Assembly: GCA_024704765.1 (NCBI GenBank)
Contig: JAKMXF010000314.1
Coordinates: 236,630-300,629, forward strand
Direction: 5' to 3'
Length of the DNA: 64,000 nt
Origin: Oopsacas minuta
Lineage: Eukaryota; Porifera; Hexactinellida; Lyssacinosida; Leucopsacidae
Shown in pieces: positions 1 through 11,296 of this stretch. The notes under the pieces are model-generated. The model searched no databases. It was not told the origin of the DNA and worked only from the letters and a program-made list of their open reading frames with translations. Each line of letters opens with the position of its first letter. The stretch's first letter is position 1. A program made the position numbers and the translations under genes.

Positions 1-898
1 CTAATTAACGCTCAAGCAAAAATTAGACAGGTGTGAAATTTTGTCAATTTTTGCTCGAGAAATAGTATTCAGATGATGGTTACGAAGTAATGCCACTGCT
101 AGTGAGAGAGTAAGCTGAATGCAAATTGATCTTCGCAGCAGGTTAGGGATCATTTTGCCCAAGTCTGAATATATTATTCCCAATAATGTAGAAATTTCGC
201 AAACTTTACTCCGCTCTAATGATAAATTCTGGAATCTAGGGTAGAAAAAGAGCCACAAACAACATTCGTGAAAAAGAACAAAACAAGGTAGAAAACAATC
301 TAATTATTCCGGAATATAGTCAAAGAGATTTGCAAAGGTTTGTGTATTTAAAGATGACCAGCCACAAGTTTAGGCGAGGAGACCCTATACAATTCGTAGA
401 AGGATGTATGCCATGTACTTTAGTTTGCATTGATCATGTTCTTCTGTATGACTAAACTGATGTGCTGAGGTACACAAACAGAGCACACAGGGAAGAAAAT
501 ACACAATGATAATCCACTCAAAATATGGCAACACTGCAATAGAGTATATAAAGAGAGTGGTTCGAATCTGGCATATTCACTTGACTTATACCCTGTGGAT
601 AAGGGTAATTCATAAACTAAAAGAATACCAAGAGTAAGATCTTCCCCAAGCAATGAGGAGTAAATTCAGCGGTTTGTGACGGATGAGAAAGTCCCCCCTG
701 ATAATAGTGGCACAGAAAGGAGAAAATGTAATGCATATTCTTTAAAATTCGCTACAATGTGAAATTGAGTAGATTTAAGCAATGGAAAAATTGTAGTTTG
801 TGGCATACTCAGAACATATCGTACGACAATTTTATAATCATTTCAAGAAGTGCCGATATGAAAAACGACTAGACACGTAGCAGCTACAACGTCAAAAC

Positions 899-993
899 AG
901 AAAGACATTTAAAAGAATTTGGATGGACCATGGATACTAAATTTTTGAATTTAGTATCCATGTCTATCCAAATTACTTTAATTGTCTTTCTGT
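899..993. repeat. Short hairpin repeat, about 45-bp arms
   Basis: The sequence from AGAAAGACATTTAAAAG to TTAATTGTCTTTCT folds back on itself around position 943. The inner arm ATGGATACTAAATT pairs with AATTTAGTATCCAT with few mismatches. The two small ORFs in this area are a consequence of the palindrome. The phrase TTTGGATGGACCATGGAT recurs near 39154, so this is a short relative of a dispersed palindromic family. Confidence 0.8.
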
Positions 994-1957
994 CTTGGCA
1001 CAATAATTTAAAAAACTCAAGGGACAAGGTGCCAGATATATACTGTCGGGCAGAGACCAAAATAAATAAAAATAGTAATTTTATACTTAAGCCGAATCGA
1101 TGCACAAGTCTCAATTATATAGCCGCGAGTAGTGCAGTGACCTAGAAAGCGAAGTAAGCTAGTGGAAGCATTCAAATAGAAGCGTATCGAATATCAAATT
1201 CATAATACTTGTAAACTGCTAATTCCGGCCACTGTGAGAAATAACTATATGATAAATACATAGGTATTCAAGTGCAAGATATCAAGTGATGCAAACATTT
1301 TTATGACCTAATACGAAATAATGGCGGTATTAACAAAAGTAGGGTTCTGCAAAAATCATATATAATTGTCTGATAATAATCAAAATATAATGAAATTCGC
1401 AAATTTGGTAGTCAAATAGGAATATACAAGAAAACTTGTAGTATATTCCGTTGTTGAGAAAATGCAACGTATTTCAAAATTGATGCAATCACCAATTTCT
1501 TTGAAGTTGAGATTATAGCAAAAGATTCGAATGCCTCATTTTCATAAATATTTAAGTTTCATATTTAAAGAACAGAAATAAGAATTTGGATGTCCTCTGC
1601 ACAGTGGTTTATGGCAGGAAATAGACCAAAAACTTACATCTTCGACTAGCAAATATATATTTGTAATGGAATATAGAATATTTATTAGTTAAATGTGAGA
1701 TTATTGAGCTGATCCAAAGTCTATAGCATTGATTAATCAACATAAATTGAAAATAAATTTGAAAAAAAATCAAGATTTGTACATTCCAAAATAAAGCAGA
1801 ATCACAATTCTTAGACTATTTACTTTCCAAAATGTAATAACTTAGATACTTTTGGCCAATTTGAGTAGCAAAAATCCAGTAATAATATTCTATTGATCGA
1901 TTCATGATATAATCTGGATCAAATTATGTTAATCACCAGAAAATATGCTTGCTTGTA

Positions 1958-2675
1958 ACTCACAGCCTACGAAACTATAGCCTATTCACGGTATTTAATA
2001 ATGGATTACTTCTAGTCGAAAAAGTTGGACTAGTAGTTATATTTTAACTGATAAAAACAGGTACATTTTGGCTCGAATAAATCTATCATTGATAGTTAAT
2101 AATTTCAAAAACCATATTATCAACTTTTATCTGTTTGAAATGACGACTCATCTGTTGGGATAAAAGGGAACTATGTTGTTAAAAATACAGTACGTTTAAA
2201 GCTTTGAAAAAGGATCACTAGTGTGTATTCCATTCCAGAATTGAAATCTAGTAATACAAGGATGTTTACAAATAAAATTTTTGTGGTTATAAAGTTGGCA
2301 CGTAACAGAGATGTACAAGATACCATGGATGGTACTCATTTGATAAAATCCTCCAATAACTCTATAGTTATTACAAAATAAATCAAACCCAAATGTACTA
2401 AATACCCAACTTCCCATACTCTTGTAATACATTTTGATACGATATCCCAAAACCGTGTGACACAATCGTGAATATGCCCATATTGGTAATTATCAAGATT
2501 ACACAATAGTGTTTCCAGATATTGTCTGAAAATATAATACAAGTGTATGGGAAGTTTGTATATGGCTTATATTAGCTGAACTGATCTGGATCTAACTCTA
2601 GTCACTATCGAATTAAATGAGGATATTGGCCAAACATATGTTGACCATGAACAGGATATAGTTTCGTAGGCTGTG
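1958..2675. repeat. Foldback (palindromic) element
   Basis: CAGCCTACGAAACTATAG (from 1962) is mirrored by CTATATCCTG-distal TATAGTTTCGTAGGCTG near 2657. Nested inside, ACTTCCCATACTCTTG (around 2390) is mirrored by CAAGTGTATGGGAAG (around 2540). The central CTTCCCAT...ATGGGAAG pair recurs in the foldback at 22.5-23.5 kb, so the two are related. No convincing protein is encoded. Confidence 0.65.
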
Positions 2676-3112
2676 CATGTAACACATTTGATGCCGAAAA
2701 TCAGATTACCACAAATTCAGATCTTAATATATTGTCAACTTTAATTGATTGTAGAGGAATATGTAATATAAAGCTTTCGAAACAGTGAGCAACAGTAAAT
2801 TTTGTTGAATTCCATACTCTTTTGGTTGTTAAGGGCTTTGAATTTCTATAATCGAAATCGTAGAACTGCCCTAGATTAATTTAGCAATATTATATGCAGA
2901 TATGAATATTTCAACTTACACATTAAGTCTTCTTATCCACAACAAAGGTATTCTAACTTATCAGCTAGTATTATTCCAAAAAAGGCAGGATAAACAAACA
3001 TAATTTTGAATAAAGTAATATAAAGAGGGAAATCTGTGAGCTTTAATATACCTAGCTATATTTGAGCTTAAAGTTGGGGCATAGCCAGTGTTTTCTTCCT
3101 GGGAGGAGCCAC

Positions 3113-4440
3113 CAGTGGTAGATCCGGGAATTTAAGGTGGGGGAAAACCCATTAATACTACCAAGACAGATAATCGCCTATTTTCAGGCAATTATGTGTC
3201 TTGGTACTAATAAGTGCTGCAGAGTTTTGCAAGTGTACACAATTCACTCTCTTGTAAAGTCGAAAATGGATCAAGCAAAAATTCAATGCTGTCTGAAGTA
3301 CACCGAATTCGGATAAACGATACTTAATATTGTGTTTTAGTTGCTCAATAAATAGAATCGATGTTTGCAGGATGTCTTTATTCGAATCCGATAGAGTTGC
3401 TTGGTATTTACGATAAGGAGAATGTAAACATTTTTGGGATATCGATCTGAAAGCAAAAGATACAATATAATTTCAAATCCTACTAAACTTTCAATTTAAA
3501 TTACAGGTGTTTTACCTCTTGAAATTCAATGTATTGAAACGGAAATGTATCGTATAAAAACGCAACTTCAATCATAAACATATCATCTAAGATTTTGAGA
3601 AATTCTTCTGCTTTTCTATTGGTATTGATAGAGTAATTGCAAATTTGTATTCTGGAAAATTGAAAAATCTTTACAGAAATTTACCAATACTTAACCATAG
3701 AATCTCATTGTGAATTAGAAGATCATCAAATTCAGAGAATGTTTCTGCCAGTAATTGGCGAAAAAGCCTGGCTGTAACTTGAATTGCGCTTGATAAAATT
3801 GATAATTTTAAAACATGCTGAATTATTGCTTTAGATGTCCATCTAGACGAGCACACAAACATATTGATGAATGATTGAATGGCTAACATATTCTGGGCCA
3901 CTTCTGCTAGTCGGGCTTTCAACTCATTATTCTTTCCGAAAATTGATGGTGCTCCATCTGTAACTAATAGACAAAGTTTCTTAAGCTCGATATTGTTAGT
4001 CGTAAAAGCGTAGAATGCTTTCAAAAATAAGTTCTCCAGTTGTATACGTCTCCAATGGGAGCAACCTAACAGTTCTTCTCGAAAAGTACACTCATGAAAT
4101 TACCTTAAGAACAATGATAGCTGTGCTATGTCTGTTCTATCAGTGGGCTAACCAAGAGCTAGTGAAAAGTATTCAACTTTATGCAAGCCTGCAATGACTA
4201 CTTCTTGTCCAAGATCATGAATTCTACCCATAATTGTTATGTCTGATAAAGGAATCTGCTTTACGAAATCCACTAAGCTTGGTTTTACCTATTTTTCAGT
4301 TACTATTTCTTCTGAACTACCATTATAAACTCTTTCAAAATATCTGAATTAAAGAATGGTTTCGTATTACGTGCCAATATCCATGCAACTCGATAAGATG
4401 TCGCAGAAATTTTTTCCAGTTTTGAAGTACATTTTGTCGT
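3113..4440 (-). pseudogene. ZBED5-like hAT transposase fossil, 5'-oriented to high coordinates
   Basis: Read on the minus strand in several frames, it gives EKISATSYRVAWILARNTKP, then VDFVKQIPLSDITIMGRIHD, then KLCLLVTDGAPSIFGKNN, then HNEILWLSIGKFL. These follow in order the hAT family blocks 'iSLSDnTVxxRIxDM', 'GVCTDGAPSMxGxNxG' and 'HTEVRWLSRGKVL', as in ZBED5/FAM200-type proteins. At least two frameshifts and several stops break it. Near 3113 a hAT-like terminus, CAGTGGTAGATCCGGGAA, reads into the element at its 3' side. No matching opposite end or 8-bp duplication was found. The domesticated ZBED5 genes of vertebrates derive from the same family, but nothing here suggests use by the host. 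Confidence 0.7.
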
Positions 4441-5272
4441 CATCACTTACCCTCTGAAAAGAGAATTTGTTGGCGAATCATATTTACTTTGCTTAGAAGA
4501 CGATTTTACAGGATATAAATGGTTAAAGCTCAGATTTCTGGTTTCAAAACGCCTCTAAATTTATATCTCTTCACAATTGACAAAGCTTCGTAAAATATCA
4601 ACCAAATTGGTTCCTTTCGTCGGGTGTCATTATAAATAAATACAGATATGTCCATTCAGGGTTAAATGCTTGATTGTTTCTTGCGTGTTTTATTGCCATC
4701 AATTATAAAATAGAAATTTATGCTAAAGAGAGATGGGTTTACTTATTTATAAATATAAACTCGAGGAGTATTATAGGGGTAAAATAATAGCTATATCTAC
4801 ATACATCTCTGAATCAACTTTATAAAATCTAACACTACATATGGTTCCCTGTGCCCCACCACCGAATGAAAGAGCTGGATACGATACTACAATATAATAT
4901 TTGTGATGAAAATTAGTTTAGTGGAAATATACTGCAAAAATATACTGTTGCATATATTATATACAATAATATTTCTGTACTGCCTGCTTGGCCCTCTGGA
5001 TTGTTTAGTCGATAAAATTTGGCCCATGGGCAAATATTCTTTAAGACTCCTGTAGTTAATATATATTGGTTATGATAATTCGACCATAAATGCAACTATT
5101 ATCTAGTCAAAAGAGGTTATCCAAAAACATGTGCTATCCATGGTCTATATCAAAACTCAGAAAAGTGGGCACTAATCATAACAACATGTGTATCTTTCTA
5201 GATAAACGGTTTTAGATCATTTGGTATTTCAAATTCTGAAAAAGATGAAAATAACTTAACCTCCAAATGGTC

Positions 5273-5423
5273 TGTTGTATGATATTTTGAGGCACTGTAT
5301 TATAGTACCATGGATATTCAATATCTATAATATTTTGAGGCAGTTGGAATCCATAGAAATTTGTGCGATTAATTTAGTTCCAGTTTGACTTGATGATAAT
5401 CTCAGTTATTACCAGATGTATAT
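5273..5423 (+). repeat. Left terminal inverted repeat of the Ginger-like element
   Basis: This arm is the reverse complement of 6708-6828 over about 120 bp, apart from an insertion of about 30 bp. It starts TGTTGTATG immediately after the GGTC duplication. Confidence 0.85.
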
Positions 5424-5530
5424 GAAGGTCTTTAGTTTTCATCTAAAATACAACCTTTTTTCAAAATGTATATATCTGACTTTCTATTATATTTATTTAT
5501 TAGCTACGACTTTTTTTGCGAAATTTTTGC

Positions 5531-6375
5531 ATGGAGGCAAAAGAATACGACAATATTGTTAAGTTCCTGCAGGATGGCTCCATTCTGCAGCAACTATCAA
5601 CATCAAAGGCCAGATGGAACTTTAAGCGGAAAGCGATAAAATTCTCCATCGAAGCAGAAACACTTTACAAGAGGTAAATTCAAGATTTTGATATTGAATA
5701 CAATCATTATTCGATTGATAAATACTTATGCCTGACTTATACATATCTCGCGGAGGAATAAGGAAGTTCATTAATATAGCGGCTCTAACAACTCTTTTGA
5801 ATTTAACTAATCTCATGAATTCAACAATTGCATTGAAGATATGTTCCTTGAGAGTAAGTAATAAAAATTCGAAATTATTTTCTAGACAGTCAATATTGAT
5901 GGCAACCTTTCCCAGGTTAAAATTCCAAGGAGAGAACAATTAGCAGAGGTGCTTCATATGTTCCATGACCAGGTTGGTCATCCTGGAATGAATGCTACTT
6001 CTACTGCCATTCAAAAACATTACATGTGGAAGGGAATGCACGTGGAAATCATTGAATATGTAAGTATATTGTACATCAGACCAATATTACCTCATTTCAT
6101 ACTAACTACCGTTTCTTTTAAAGGTGAAAACGTGCGATGTATGTCAGCAGACTGCCTCATTGCCACCACAACCACAAAAGAAATTACACCCGATTCCACC
6201 TCCTGACCATCCCTGGGTGCATATAGGCATGGACCTTGTGTGTGATCTTCCTATGACTACGGAAGGGTATAAACATAAATTAGTAACTGTTTGTTACCTA
6301 AGCAAATATGTTCTGACAAGAGAAAGTAAACCAAGTTATTTCTTGGAAATTAATGAGAGCCAACGTACTGAATGA
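5531..6375 (+). pseudogene. Gypsy-integrase-like (Ginger-type) transposase, spliced, C-terminally truncated
   Basis: Exon 1 (5531-5673) starts MEAKEYDNIVKFLQDG and ends SIEAETLYK before GTAAAT. It resembles the segment that precedes the zinc-binding domain in Ginger and gypsy-type integrases. Exon 2 (5886-6059) follows TTTTCTAG and encodes LHMFHDQVGHPGMNATS, the His pair of an H2C2 zinc finger. Exon 3 starts at 6124 after a 64-bp intron (GTAAGT...TTTAAAG, phase 0) and completes the finger with KTCDVCQQ. It then gives WVHIGMDLVCDLP, with the first catalytic Asp. The frame stops at 6375, after LSKYV, with no second Asp or Glu. The exon 1 to exon 2 junction is out of phase, so the copy is probably dead. 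Intron presence argues against a simple Ty3/gypsy insertion. A domesticated GIN-type gene is less likely because inverted repeats flank it. Confidence 0.68.
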
Positions 6376-6541
6376 AGAAGCAATCTACGTAAAGAATTTT
6401 GATTTACATTTTGAGCCAGTAACTTCACTGGTAAACAACCCTACACCAACCTTTGGAGTCTTCGTTGACCAAATTACTCTTGATTTCGATTAGCCTTTCC
6501 ATTTATGAGACTCGACTCCTTCTACGTACCGTTGTGTAGGA

Positions 6542-6543
<2 letters not shown>

Positions 6544-6591
<48 letters not shown>
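6544..6591 (+). repeat. (GT)n microsatellite
   Basis: About 24 uninterrupted GT units lie inside the Ginger-like element, between the end of the integrase fragment and the right inverted repeat. Confidence 0.97.
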
Positions 6592-6592
<1 letters not shown>

Positions 6593-6707
6593 ATTATATA
6601 TGAACTTGATTATCGATTAGTAAATTTATATTATTGATTCAAATAGGTTGGGGATGGAAATACCTAAAATAATGGAAAAAGAGGAGTTAGTAATCCGAGG
6701 TGTAATA

Positions 6708-6828
6708 ATATACATCTGGTAATAACTGAGATTATCATCAAGTCAAACTGGAACTAAATTAATCGCACAAATTTCTATGGATTCCAACTGCCTCAAAATA
6801 TTATAGTGCCTCAAAATATCATACAACA
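6708..6828 (-). repeat. Right terminal inverted repeat of the Ginger-like element
   Basis: This arm is the mirror image of 5273-5423. It ends CATACAACA, directly followed by the second GGTC. Confidence 0.85.
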
Positions 6829-7009
6829 GGTCTAAAAAAATGGAGCGATAATAAATATATTCCTGTGAAAATGGACCCGTTTCATTCTATCGGTGATTAG
6901 AGAATTATCCTCCTGTAGGCACACCATAGCAACTACGCAAGTTTTTGATATTAATCTCGCTACTAGGTACCTTGATTAATATAAAATTATCACATGTTAA
7001 ATTTGAGAA

Positions 7010-7330
7010 ATTTTCATTTTGCCGCGGAGAAATTTGGAATATCGAGGGGTACCTGTGATTCAATTTTAACCATCAAACATCAATATTGGCTGAGTAGTGG
7101 CCAAAAAAAATGTGATTTTGAAAAAGTATAGAAGTTGATAATTGTGTCATAATTTCGTCATAGTTGTGAATTCTCGCCTAAGTCACAGAAACTTTTAATC
7201 GGTAAAGTCACTAACTGGCTGAAACTCCAATGCAGATTATGATTAGGATAGGTATAACATCCCTGATCACTAAGACGATAAGGAAAATTCACTTGGCTAA
7301 GAGGGGCATACCATCCAAAATCAGGGGAGT
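7010..7330 (+). repeat. Member of the dispersed 'GAGGGGTACCTGTGATTC' repeat family
   Basis: GAGGGGTACCTGTGATTC (around 7044), ATAATTTCGTCATAGTTGTG (around 7150) and a decayed tail match the same ordered blocks at 24.4, 39.0 (inverted), 52.6 and 63.6 kb. It is a partial copy with no coding content. Confidence 0.65.
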
Positions 7331-9024
7331 AGTGAGATCTCCCGAAATAACAAGGGGATCTCCCTGACCCTACGACTTTCGGTGTCTATTGTCTGTGGCT
7401 ATAGTTGCATGATATTATTAGCTATGAACAACGAGCAAAGAGCATGTGATATTCACCTAAGGTAAATGAGTTACAAAGTATTCATATGTGTACTCGCAAT
7501 AATTTTCGGATCTGTTGGTATCAACCACTAAATCACAAACATAGATAATTTGAAACTCTCATGCACACTGGAATGAATTCTTTTCAAAGTATCATGGAAT
7601 TCTGAAGCAGTTCCAGAGTTTACCAAGGAAAATAATTTTTTTCATGCAGAAACATGACGTGTAATATTTCAATTGGATGTTGTATCGTCTAAACTCCCAC
7701 GTTCACCTATCTTTATCTCAGTATTTACCATCAACAAACTGGTAGTAAATTCATGGATTTGTGTAGCTGAAGAGACGATGAAGTAGATTACAGAATTCAA
7801 AGATTGAAAATGGTAATTTAGGATTATAGGCCACCTGAAAATACACTATAAGCATATAGTGGTGATGAATAAATGATGTTAATATCAGAAATAGTTTCAT
7901 GAGCCAATCTGAAACGATGTTCCAATATTAGGGACAGAGAAAAATTTTTGTTTACACTATTAAACAATTATTTAGCATAAGAAATAGCGGATAAAAGGAA
8001 TGCATCTCTGATTAGTAAACATCGTGAAGCTGCTTGGGAATAGGAGTGTAAGAGTGACAGTGAATTTCACCTGCATATGATGAAATCCCTGGCACTGCCA
8101 TTTAACGGTCAACAAGCTCTTTAGAAATTTCACTTCATAAAAATTGTGCAAGGTGTATTCCATTCTATTAGATTTCAAAAACGAAAGGATTAAATATATA
8201 TCAAGAAAAAATCTGGCACTTTCTTCACTTTTCATTTGCAGTTGGCAAAGTCACGGGCCTGATCTCAAAACATGACTTCGGTGTTTGGTTCACCCAAATA
8301 GAACTTCTGTTACAATAGAATAGAAGGAGATCTAAAGACAAGATTAAAAACGGAAATCTGAAGTATCTTGGAGGTGATTGTAATATTAGTGGGTACAGAG
8401 CCTCAAACCATCTGATGATGTAAAGATCAGTAGAAATTGAATATCATGATATGAGGAAAGTGCCTCGAGAATTCTAGAAATCGTAACGAAATTCTATAAC
8501 TTTGATTATTTCGTTCAAATCTTTTTCGTGCCATATATATTTATCGTGAAGATTTTCGCGAACTCGAAATCTTTGTCTATATTTTCCAGTTATGTATTCC
8601 TGAATATACAATGGCAGTCGCAGTTCTACCACCGATCTATTGTACTGGGCAACAATTTCCGGTATTTACAATACCATACAAATTTGCTTCGGTCTTTCAA
8701 CCGAAAAGATGTTGCTTCTCAAAACTGCTTACGTATGTTCCCAAGATTTCAGTCATGGAGAGATTGAGTATACAAATCGAGTACCCAATGGAAATTACAC
8801 ATATCGAGACGCCCAGTTTACTATTCCACATACTCTATGGAGAATCACCTTGGTGTCCCTTCTCAAATGCACGATGAACACTCCCTAGATAAGAATCTAA
8901 GTCTGATATCAAAAACTGAAGAGAGTAAGAAGTTTTTGATACCAAGCAGAGTTATCATTCTTTCTACGTATTTCTAAATCTTTGTTTTCTTAAATCACAT
9001 ACTCTGATAATTATGGGCCACACT

Positions 9025-9989
9025 CAGTGGCGGAGCTAGCTCTCAGGGAGTGATGCGGCTGAGCTGCGCTGCAAAATAATCTTGTTGGGCTGAACGTTTG
9101 AAATGAAATTATCTAAGCAAATAAAAATATGATTTAGCTAACCATTGTACAACAATGCACGAATTACCAATATATTATAATAGTTGTCATTGAAGAAGAT
9201 GCAGAAGAACTCGGGAAACAAAAATTGTATGTACTACGCATTATCTGAATCTTACTATACAATTAAAAAAGAATCTATAATCCGTTGGAAAATTAGACGT
9301 GAGGATCTGACTAAATGGTGGAAATAGTAGAAAATGAAAAGGTCAGCCTGTGAGATTCGAGTTCATTTCAGATTTTAATCAACAACCCCGCTCCGACAAC
9401 GAAATTTGGCATTCTCCCCAATCTCTCTCATGGTGCAATTGATTTGAGAAGCATATTCAATTTTGGTAAGAATACTGAGCCGCATATATCAAGTGAATGA
9501 TAGCGATGAGAGAGATTGAGAAGATTGCAAATTTAAGTAGTTGGGGAAATGGGAAAATTAACTATAATCCGACAAACTGATCCTTATCAGAGATTTATGA
9601 TCAATGTTAAACATTTGATGGTTTTCATTTGCGCCTGTTCAGGTGGCCCTATCAAATTCCGCCAGGATCCACCATTCAATATTTTCCCACATTTCCAACA
9701 CTTTCCGCAATTCCTTTCAACAAATTCAGAAATTGTACATCCTCCACCGTTCAGCCAGACCCATAAGTTCTACCAGTGTGTACGTCTTAAGCCAAATTAC
9801 TATAGTATTTAGGTTAGAATATCGCATCAAGAATGATATAAAATGTAATAAAATCCAATAATCTAAATACTTTAAAACTGGTTTAAGATTGAAATACATT
9901 TCTAAATATTTCTAAGTTTGTCTCTTCTAAGCACCCTTCAATGGGTGGGGCTCTAACACCTTCTGGCCCCATCTCTAGCACCGAACCTG
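9025..9989. mobile_element. Non-autonomous hAT element with 8-bp target duplication
   Basis: GCCACACT occurs directly before the left end (9017-9024) and directly after the right end (9990-9997). The left end reads CAGTGGCGGAGCTAG. The reverse complement of the right end reads CAGGTTCGGTGCTAG, 11 of 15 identical. An 8-bp duplication and CAG...CTG ends are hAT hallmarks. The 965-bp interior has only short unconvincing ORFs (for example 9549-9812), so the copy depends on a transposase from elsewhere or is a shell of a longer element. Confidence 0.75.
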
Positions 9990-11185
9990 GCCACACTACT
10001 TCAGATAACAAATATATTATAGCGGCGTAAAATTTCGTATTTAGGGAGCCGCAAAATCATCAAACTTCCACAATTACTTTTGTATCTATGTTTACTAAAT
10101 ATTCTTCCAGGACCATTTTGATTTCCGAATTATATTTAACTAAATAAAGGCTTTTCGGTAATGTAATCCAAAGCACAATATAGCAAATACATATTAGAAT
10201 TGGTGAAAGATAAACTTAAAATATTCAAATAATAACAACCAATAGATGCAAGAGACAGAATCATTTTTGGTGGAATTTCATCCAACGAATTTGTTGAACG
10301 AACATTGAAAAACCTGTCTTCTCGTAGTTTGAATCTGTCATTAGATATAGGTTGATATGCTTGCAGCGATTCTTCAATACATCGAATAACTGTGCAGGAC
10401 ACATCATCAACATTAAAAGTGTTTCAGATTCGATTTCTGGCCATTGCTGATATATATATTCAATGTCGAACGACTAAGAATTAGTCATAGTTCTAGAATT
10501 CATGCCCAAAATGTTTGAACATGAAATAGATATTTCCTTTATTGATGAGGTCCATCACTTTTTGAAAATTTAACAATTAACAAGTTAGTTGGTCTAAATA
10601 TACCTGGATTAGTAATTAGAGACATTCAATAATCGTAATGGCTGATATGACACTACCAGTAAAATGTTGGGGAGTCACAGCGTTCCCCCTATTCCTACGT
10701 CCCTGATATATTACAGTTGATCTATAATTGTTAGTAGAAACTTATCTGCCAGTAAAATCATACCATAGAGGTGAAATTTTCTGAGTTGGTAAAACCAAAG
10801 AGCGATTGTAGGTCAAACTATTAGTATATTGCATTTGCACAAAATTACGATTATCAGGTCAAAAAATACCTATGATCAGTTAGAAAACGAATTGCACGAT
10901 TGCTCAATATTTCTTAAGTTAAGCTATATTAGTTGATAGCTTCAGATAGCCTCGCTTGGGAGTATATCATAATAATCAGACGACTGTTCAAGCCTGAACT
11001 AAATTTTGTGTAAAGTATGACAAATATCATTTTACATGTTACAATTATCTACCAATAATGCATTGCCTCTTCATTTCAGTACGATGGAGAAATTGTATTC
11101 GTCATAGGAGTTAATAATAAACTTCTGATAACGTAAACTTTCTAACCCAATACCATTCCCTAAATCAAATGTAATAATCCTTATT

Positions 11186-11296
11186 CAGTGGCTCTCAACC
11201 TTCGCGCCTTGCGAACCCCTGTTATTAATCACTTTGAAAGTCTTTAGGGCAGCTGACCCCCTTAGGTGGTCGCGGACCCCAGGATGAGAAGTATTG
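11186..11296. mobile_element. Small hAT-type MITE
   Basis: The 111-bp unit starts CAGTGGCTCTCAACCT, and its other end in reverse complement reads CAATACTTCTCATCCTG. It is relatively GC-rich (GGTCGCGGACCCC). Flanks TCCTTATT and TCCGAATG agree at 5 of 8 positions, a decayed target duplication. The 'CAGTGGTTCTCAACC' type of end is typical of hAT elements. Confidence 0.6.

Larger units (their letters stand above)
5273..6828 (+). mobile_element. Ginger-like cut-and-paste transposon with 4-bp target duplication
   Basis: The element is 1556 bp and bounded by long inverted repeats: the left arm is 5273-5423 and the right arm 6708-6828. The arms match almost perfectly, except for about 30 extra bases in the left arm (roughly 5297-5326). 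Both ends start TGTTGTATGATATTTTGAGG. GGTC occurs directly before the left end (5269-5272) and directly after the right end (6829-6832), a 4-bp target duplication. The only coding content is a piece of an integrase-type gene with introns. Terminal inverted repeats, a 4-bp duplication and a gypsy-like integrase with introns define the Ginger superfamily, so I infer a Ginger relative that has lost part of its gene. A (GT)n run lies inside, near the right end. Confidence 0.8.

Noticed and set aside
540-600. tRNA or tRNA-derived SINE because of GGTTCGAATC
   Set aside because: There is only a B-box-like match; no A box, acceptor stem or cloverleaf could be drawn. The same holds for GGTTCGATTC at about 58680.
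5531-6375. Ty3/gypsy retrotransposon fragment or endogenous retroviral integrase
   Set aside because: The gene has introns, sits between long inverted repeats with a 4-bp duplication, and has no LTR, protease or reverse transcriptase around it.
6544-6591. Functional Z-DNA or regulatory element
   Set aside because: It is an ordinary dinucleotide microsatellite inside a transposon; nothing supports a role.
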